Source: Oxyruncus cristatus
Taxonomy: Eukaryota; Chordata; Aves; Passeriformes; Cotingidae
Assembly (NCBI GenBank): GCA_013399855.1
Contig: VXAY01007012.1
Span: forward strand, 126,533 to 190,532
Direction: 5' to 3'
DNA: 64,000 nucleotides
Part shown: in pieces, positions 59,533-64,000 of the stretch
Layout of the letters: each line of letters begins with the position of its first letter
Position numbering within the stretch: the first letter of the stretch is position 1
The notes under the pieces: generated by a model
What the model was told of the DNA's origin: nothing
The model's database searches: none
Seen by the model: the letters and a program-made list of their open reading frames with translations, nothing else
Translations under genes and position numbers: made by a program

Positions 59533-60081
59533 AAAAAAAAAAAAAAAAAAAAAGTCTTAGAAACTGAGAATTCAATTTGCTACTGCTAAACATTTTTGGC
59601 AGAAATATCTCCACTGGCTCAGGATTTCTGTTTCCAGAGTCCAGATGTAGCCTGCGAGAACTGAGCCTCCTAGCGTCTTGTTTCATAGACTATGTTGTGG
59701 CAGATTGCAGAGAGCAGGGAAATCACAAGTCTTACCTCCTCTTCTTCCTTCTACCTATCACATCACTTAAAATACATATGTGTGTTTCTGGTAAAACTCC
59801 CTCTCTGTTGTAAAACTCTCCAGGAGGGTTTGTTGTGCCTCTTGCAGTTTGGACTACCTTGGATTGATGCCTCCTGTTCTAAGAAGCACAGGTTTGCACT
59901 TTGAAGCCTGCTGCGAGAACCAAAACTCCTCAATTCAGTTGCCCCATGACTGGTGTCATCTTGAGAACATGAAGCCAAGTCTTCCCAGAACACCAGCCTT
60001 TGGCAGCTCCTTGCTCAGGGGACTTGAGATCAGCAATAGCAACAGCTTTCACATGAAGGAGTCATCAAACAGAGTCTCAGT

Positions 60082-60338
60082 TACTTTAAACTGACAGAGG
60101 GAAGGTTTAGAGTAGATATTAGGAGGGAAATTCTTCCCTGTGAGCGTGGTGAGGCCCTGGCACAAGTTGGTCACAGAAACTGTGGATGGCCCATCCTTGG
60201 AAACTTTCAGGGCCAGGTTGGATGTGGCACTGTGCAACCTGGTCTAGTGGAAGATGTCCCTGCCCATGGCAGAGGGCCAGAATGAGATGATATTTAAGGT
60301 TCCTTCCAACCTAATCCATCCTGTTATTCTGTGATTCA
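60082..60338 (+). mobile_element. CR1 LINE 3' fragment
   Basis: Plus-strand CR1: TTTAAACTGACAGAGGGAAG, GTTTAGAGTAGATATTAGGA, CCTGTGAGCGTGGTGAGGCC, CTGTGGATGGCCCATCCTTG, GGGCCAGGTTGGATGTGGCA, CTGGTCTAGTGGAAGATGTC and GGTTCCTTCCAACCTAATCC, ending in TTATTCTGTGATTCAATC. Good state of preservation, 5'-truncated. Confidence 0.95.
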
Positions 60339-61910
60339 ATCAATCACTCTGTTTTGTAAGGCATAAATGATGCAGCAAACAGCAAGACATCAGATGCACT
60401 TTCTTGCCTCAGTTTACCCAAATACTCACTCTCATGTAAAACCTGTTGTTGTCCAAGGAAAAGACCCATCTCCACCCCACTCTCTAGAGTCTCTTCCCAG
60501 GGAGCCCTTAGAGGTTTGGTACCCTTTGCAATGGACAGATAAGGAACGCTCCTCTTTTTCTGCAACACTTCACTAACTGATTCACATCCCTGGATAGGTT
60601 GTTTACTTGGGGGGGGGGCTCTCTGAAAATAAGAGCTTTTTTTTCCTAAAACCTCCTGGAAACAGCAGCCAAGGAAACTTGTCATTTAAGAGCCTGTTGG
60701 TCTTATTTCTCCAACAAGGGGTCACCTATGCTTCGTGCTCACCCCACTCGGGAGGGTGTCGCCTCTCCAACATATGCAGAAAACCTCCCAGATTGTTATG
60801 AGTGATAATTTTCCTTGCCAGCTCTTTTCCTGCTTTCCACACCGCTGGGAGGATAATTTGCCCTTTTCCTTTCAGTAGCTCTCTCAGGAATACACCACAC
60901 TGTGGAGCAAATCACGTTCACCTGTAATATAAAGGAGACGGGATGTAGCTAATAAAGAACAAGGCAATTCAAACTTTTTTCCTGAGCCCTCAGGAGGAAT
61001 ACCCAGGTGTGCTGTGGAAGATATGCTTGGAAAAAAAGAAAAGAGCCATTCTGCAGTCAATCTAAAAGCACTAGGCCTCCTTTCATGAATTGATTTACCC
61101 ACTGGGTGACATATTGGCAATTTTCTGTTACCTACCCAGTGATATGACTAAGTAGATGAAGCTTAAAGGCAGGTCAGATAAAAAGACTTTAATCTAACAA
61201 AGGCAGCCTGAATTTCGCATGTCAAGGAAGATGATTTAACAGGGAATAGCAGCCTAAATGTGATACTGAATCAAGGTGGAGAATCCATAATTAATGTTAC
61301 ACTGCAGAAATGTTTACTCAAAAACAGAATGTCAAAAAGGGCTCGATTCATCTGTCCTATACAAGGTCCCAGTTCAGCAAAATACATCACTATGGTCTTT
61401 ATGTTAAACATATGCTTCAATCTGGACCTGCATGAGAAGGAATGCCTTTGAATTCATCTCCTTAAAAGCAGTGCAAAAAGGGTGAAAATCAGTCATGACA
61501 AGTTTTATAAGACACAGGCTGAGCGCTGCTGGAATTCGATGAATACACTCGACCAGTCAGACTTGGCAGAAATGTTGTTCGGAGAATTAATTAAAATTGT
61601 TTTCTCTGAGGAAGGAAAAGTTGTGTTTTGGGAAAAGCAGTAATATCATATGCAAGTGACATGAGACTTGTTCAAGTGTTTTCAGCCCCAAGGGGTAAAA
61701 TGCCTAAAGGAGTGGTTGGTCCTTGAATAATGTATTTATCTTGCAGCTACACTTCACTGTTTTTCCAACCAGGGTTAGTTGAATTTCCTGAAGAGCAGCC
61801 CAAAATGTAACCTCAAGTTACTAAACAACAGCAAGGGAAGAGGGAGGCCATATTCTGCTCCCCTAAGTGTTTTATTTGTCCTTTCCATTTTGATGGTTTC
61901 TCCCTTCTCT
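60339..61910. other. Gene-free unique sequence
   Basis: A 113-codon minus-strand frame at 60344-60685 has a possible GTGAGT donor but no convincing acceptor or family. G9 run at 60611. Nothing else recognised. Confidence 0.4.
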
Positions 61911-62002
61911 TATGGAAGGTGTCCCTGCCATGGCCGGAGGGTGGGACTAGATGACCTTTTAGGTCCCTTCCAATCCAAAACACTCTGTCACTCTATAATT
62001 CT
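61911..62002 (+). mobile_element. CR1 LINE 3' end (about 90 bp)
   Basis: TATGGAAGGTGTCCCTGCCA, GTGGGACTAGATGACCTTTT and AGGTCCCTTCCAATCCAAAA, ending in degenerate octamers CTGTCACTCTATAATTC. Confidence 0.93.
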
Positions 62003-63052
62003 CCTTTAAAGTGAAAAGTGTGCAGCTGCTGTGTGCTTAGTTCTTGTGTGCCAGGGAAGCAGACACTGCCTGCAGCCCCTCAAACGTACAAGGACAGCTC
62101 AGCATCTAGCAGCAGGTACAGGATGCAGCCACTGGTGAGGATTGGATCAGGATGAGCTGGATGGCTTTAGGATGGCTCATTGCTGAGTGGCCTCAAAAAT
62201 ATTTTTTGCCCCTTTTCCTACAAAGCCTTGAGTTTGCTCTGGTTAAACTCAGAGGTGTTTGGGACCCTTTACCTCTCAGCCCCTGCTACTCATCCTCTTA
62301 GTTTAAACATCTATTGTGTCAGGGAGCATCTCCCACCTCTTACTGGCAATAATATCAGCACGAGGCAACCTTCAGATTGTCTCCCAATTAATAAACCTCT
62401 CAATCTGAAGAAATCCAACCTGAAGAGACAGGAGTCTTGAGGTCAGGTACTCTGACCTGAAAACCTGTGAGCAGCCACACGGCAGCCAGAGGCCCACTGG
62501 AGGTTGCTCATTGCCCTGAGACAAAAAAAAAAAAAAATCAAACCAGCAAATAGAAATTCTGCAGAAGACCCTTGATTAATTATCCTCATTACTCAGTATT
62601 TTAACCCACCTTGTCAGCCCTTCCCACTCTGCCTTGCAGGACGAATACAATTTCCAAAGCCCCTGGAGCTAACGGCAATGGGGAAACCACACACAGACCA
62701 AAGTGCTGACAAGAGCAGAAACCTGCTCCTCCATTCAGCACCTCTGACTTCAGAAGCACTCACTTGCTCTGGCCAACCTCCACCACTTGGGTTAAAATCA
62801 GATCCTTTGCATTTAGCTCCTGATTAAGGACTTCCCCTGCTCTTTGCACTGCTGGGCTGGTAAGTCTCGTGCCTGCCACCTGAACAGAGGGGGTTTGTTC
62901 TCAGCTTTTCCCCACCTCTACTGTTGCACAACTGCCTTCCAGTGTGATCCACACATTTACATTCACTCTGCTGTGAGACTGTGAGTCACAGCTGGGATTT
63001 AGCTTGAAACAAATCTCCAGGCTCTGGGGCATCTCGGATGGAGATCATGTTT
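62003..63052. other. Unique sequence
   Basis: Moderately GC-rich, no gene recognised; A15 run at 62523-62537. Confidence 0.4.
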
Positions 63053-63136
63053 AGAATCATAGAATTATGGAATAATTAGGGTTGGAAAAGCCCTCCAAGA
63101 TCACCGAGTCCAACAACTGACCTAGCACTGGCATGG
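63053..63136 (-). mobile_element. CR1 LINE 3' end (about 85 bp)
   Basis: Complement of the CR1 end: AGAATCATAGAATTATGGAA, TAGGGTTGGAAAAGCCCTCC, AAGATCACCGAGTCCAACAA and ACCTAGCACTGGCATGG. The ACCGAGTCCAAC form resembles younger CR1 subfamilies. Truncated after 85 bp. Confidence 0.92.
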
Positions 63137-64000
63137 GAATAAGAAAGATGTTGTGGTTTGTAGGGGGTATAGAGGTGTGTGAAGGGGAAATCCTTTTTTT
63201 TTTTTTTTTTTCCCCAGGTCTAGATACCAGAATTCCAAAAGTTACTTCAGTGCTGACACTTAGGGACACACGGCGTTCAGGCTGACATCCCCACTTGGCT
63301 GCTCTGGGATAATGTGCTTGAGCTGAAATCCTGGGCGATTTTGGTAAGTCTCAGTTCCCAGTGATCAGCAGTTCCCAGTGGTTTCCACCCTCATCTTCCC
63401 TTCTTCAAAACTTTGCTACTGTAAAAATCGGTCCAGGTTTGCCCTCCAGCTGCTGCTGTGCTGGGGCTTCGTGACTGATCCGTGCAGGATCTTGCAGCAG
63501 GACTGCAAACGTCCAAAAAAACCCTGAGGCAGATGATGGGATGCAAGAACCAGCGTATTTACTCCAAGGTAATCCATGGAGGCACGTCCCCAAGAGTTTC
63601 ATGGTGAAAGAAACTTTTATTCATTGCTTAAATAAAAATAAAAAACTTACTTTTATATTTATATAATATTTTATATATTTTTATTTTTATATCTATATAC
63701 ATATTTATATATTTCTTACTTGATAGAACAAGTGTTAAAAGATGTGGAGTGAGGGGATGAAGTGTTTTTCTGCCTTGTCCTTGACTACAGACAGGTTTTA
63801 GCCACGATTTTGGGGATAACAGCTCTGCCCTTAAGTATAAAAACACACACAGGGGAAAAAAAAGAGACTCCTACATCTTAGTTTTGTTTTCATTGCCACC
63901 AATTTTGCCCTAAACCAGGAGGGAACTGAGTCTTTTGGAGCTATTCTAGTGACATTAAACGTAAACTCCAAATCACTGAAGAAGAATTTGATACAACTGG
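63137..64000. other. Unique sequence with T19 and AT-rich patch
   Basis: T19 at 63194-63212 and an almost pure A/T patch at 63627-63716. A 65-codon minus-strand frame at 63405-63602 is not recognisable. No gene called. Confidence 0.4.

Larger units (their letters stand above)
55261..60081. other. Gene-free sequence with simple repeats and a gap
   Basis: No exon recognised in 4.8 kb. It contains the ATGG array, a 70-bp A-rich tract, a GA-rich patch at 58683-58720 and the second assembly gap, each listed separately. Confidence 0.4.

Noticed and set aside
60344..60685. A 113-codon minus-strand exon with GTGAGT donor
   Set aside because: The frame continues past the donor, there is no good acceptor, and the phase does not fit the 54.8-kb candidate.
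1..64000. CRISPR arrays, operons, phage or plasmid functions
   Set aside because: There are no regularly spaced repeats or dense gene arrays; the repeats and splice-like signals are those of a bird genome.

Overview
This window looks like ordinary, non-repeat-dense nuclear DNA of a bird, most likely a passerine. The evidence is about sixteen 5'-truncated CR1 (chicken repeat 1) LINE fragments in both orientations, one avian-type solo LTR, a few faint ancient amniote MIR/L3 remnants, and one tRNA-Ile/CR1 composite SINE of the kind described from passerines (TguSINE1 type). There are no bacterial operons, CRISPR arrays, rRNA genes or free-standing tRNA genes. Two runs of N (30591-30629 and 59507-59532), both inside poly-A, and two single Ns in homopolymers mark unresolved low-complexity sequence.

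Layout. From 1 to about 40 kb there is no gene I can recognise, only CR1 copies at 0.7, 2.9, 5.0, 5.9, 15.4, 22.7, 28.7, 34.4 and 37.5 kb, the SINE at 13.0 kb and simple repeats. Two unusually long plus-strand frames (11.1-11.8 and 12.1-12.8 kb) and an exon-shaped interval at 19.5-19.8 kb are kept as weak candidates. Segments at 4.2-4.6, 39.0-39.4 and 47.4-48.4 kb keep many CpGs and/or TAAT-type sites and look like candidate conserved regulatory DNA.

From 40.6 to 55 kb the minus strand carries the only convincing coding signal. An open exon at 53134-53769 (211 codons plus stop) has a clean polypyrimidine/AG acceptor and coding-like codon use. A possible upstream exon ends at a GTGAGC donor at 54836 in a compatible phase. 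A separate 101-codon exon-like frame lies at 40674-40979, preceded by a 63-nt mini-exon candidate at 41058-41120. I cannot name the gene or genes. The 53-kb peptide has amphipathic helical stretches that might be armadillo/HEAT-like, but this is inference.

From 55 to 64 kb the sequence returns to CR1 fragments (55.1, 60.1, 61.9, 63.1 kb), an ATGG microsatellite, long A tracts and a gap. The window is therefore best described as a gene-poor intergenic or intronic region with the 3' part of at least one uncharacterised minus-strand gene. I found no clear novel molecular system. The unnamed exons and the regulatory candidates are the most useful leads.
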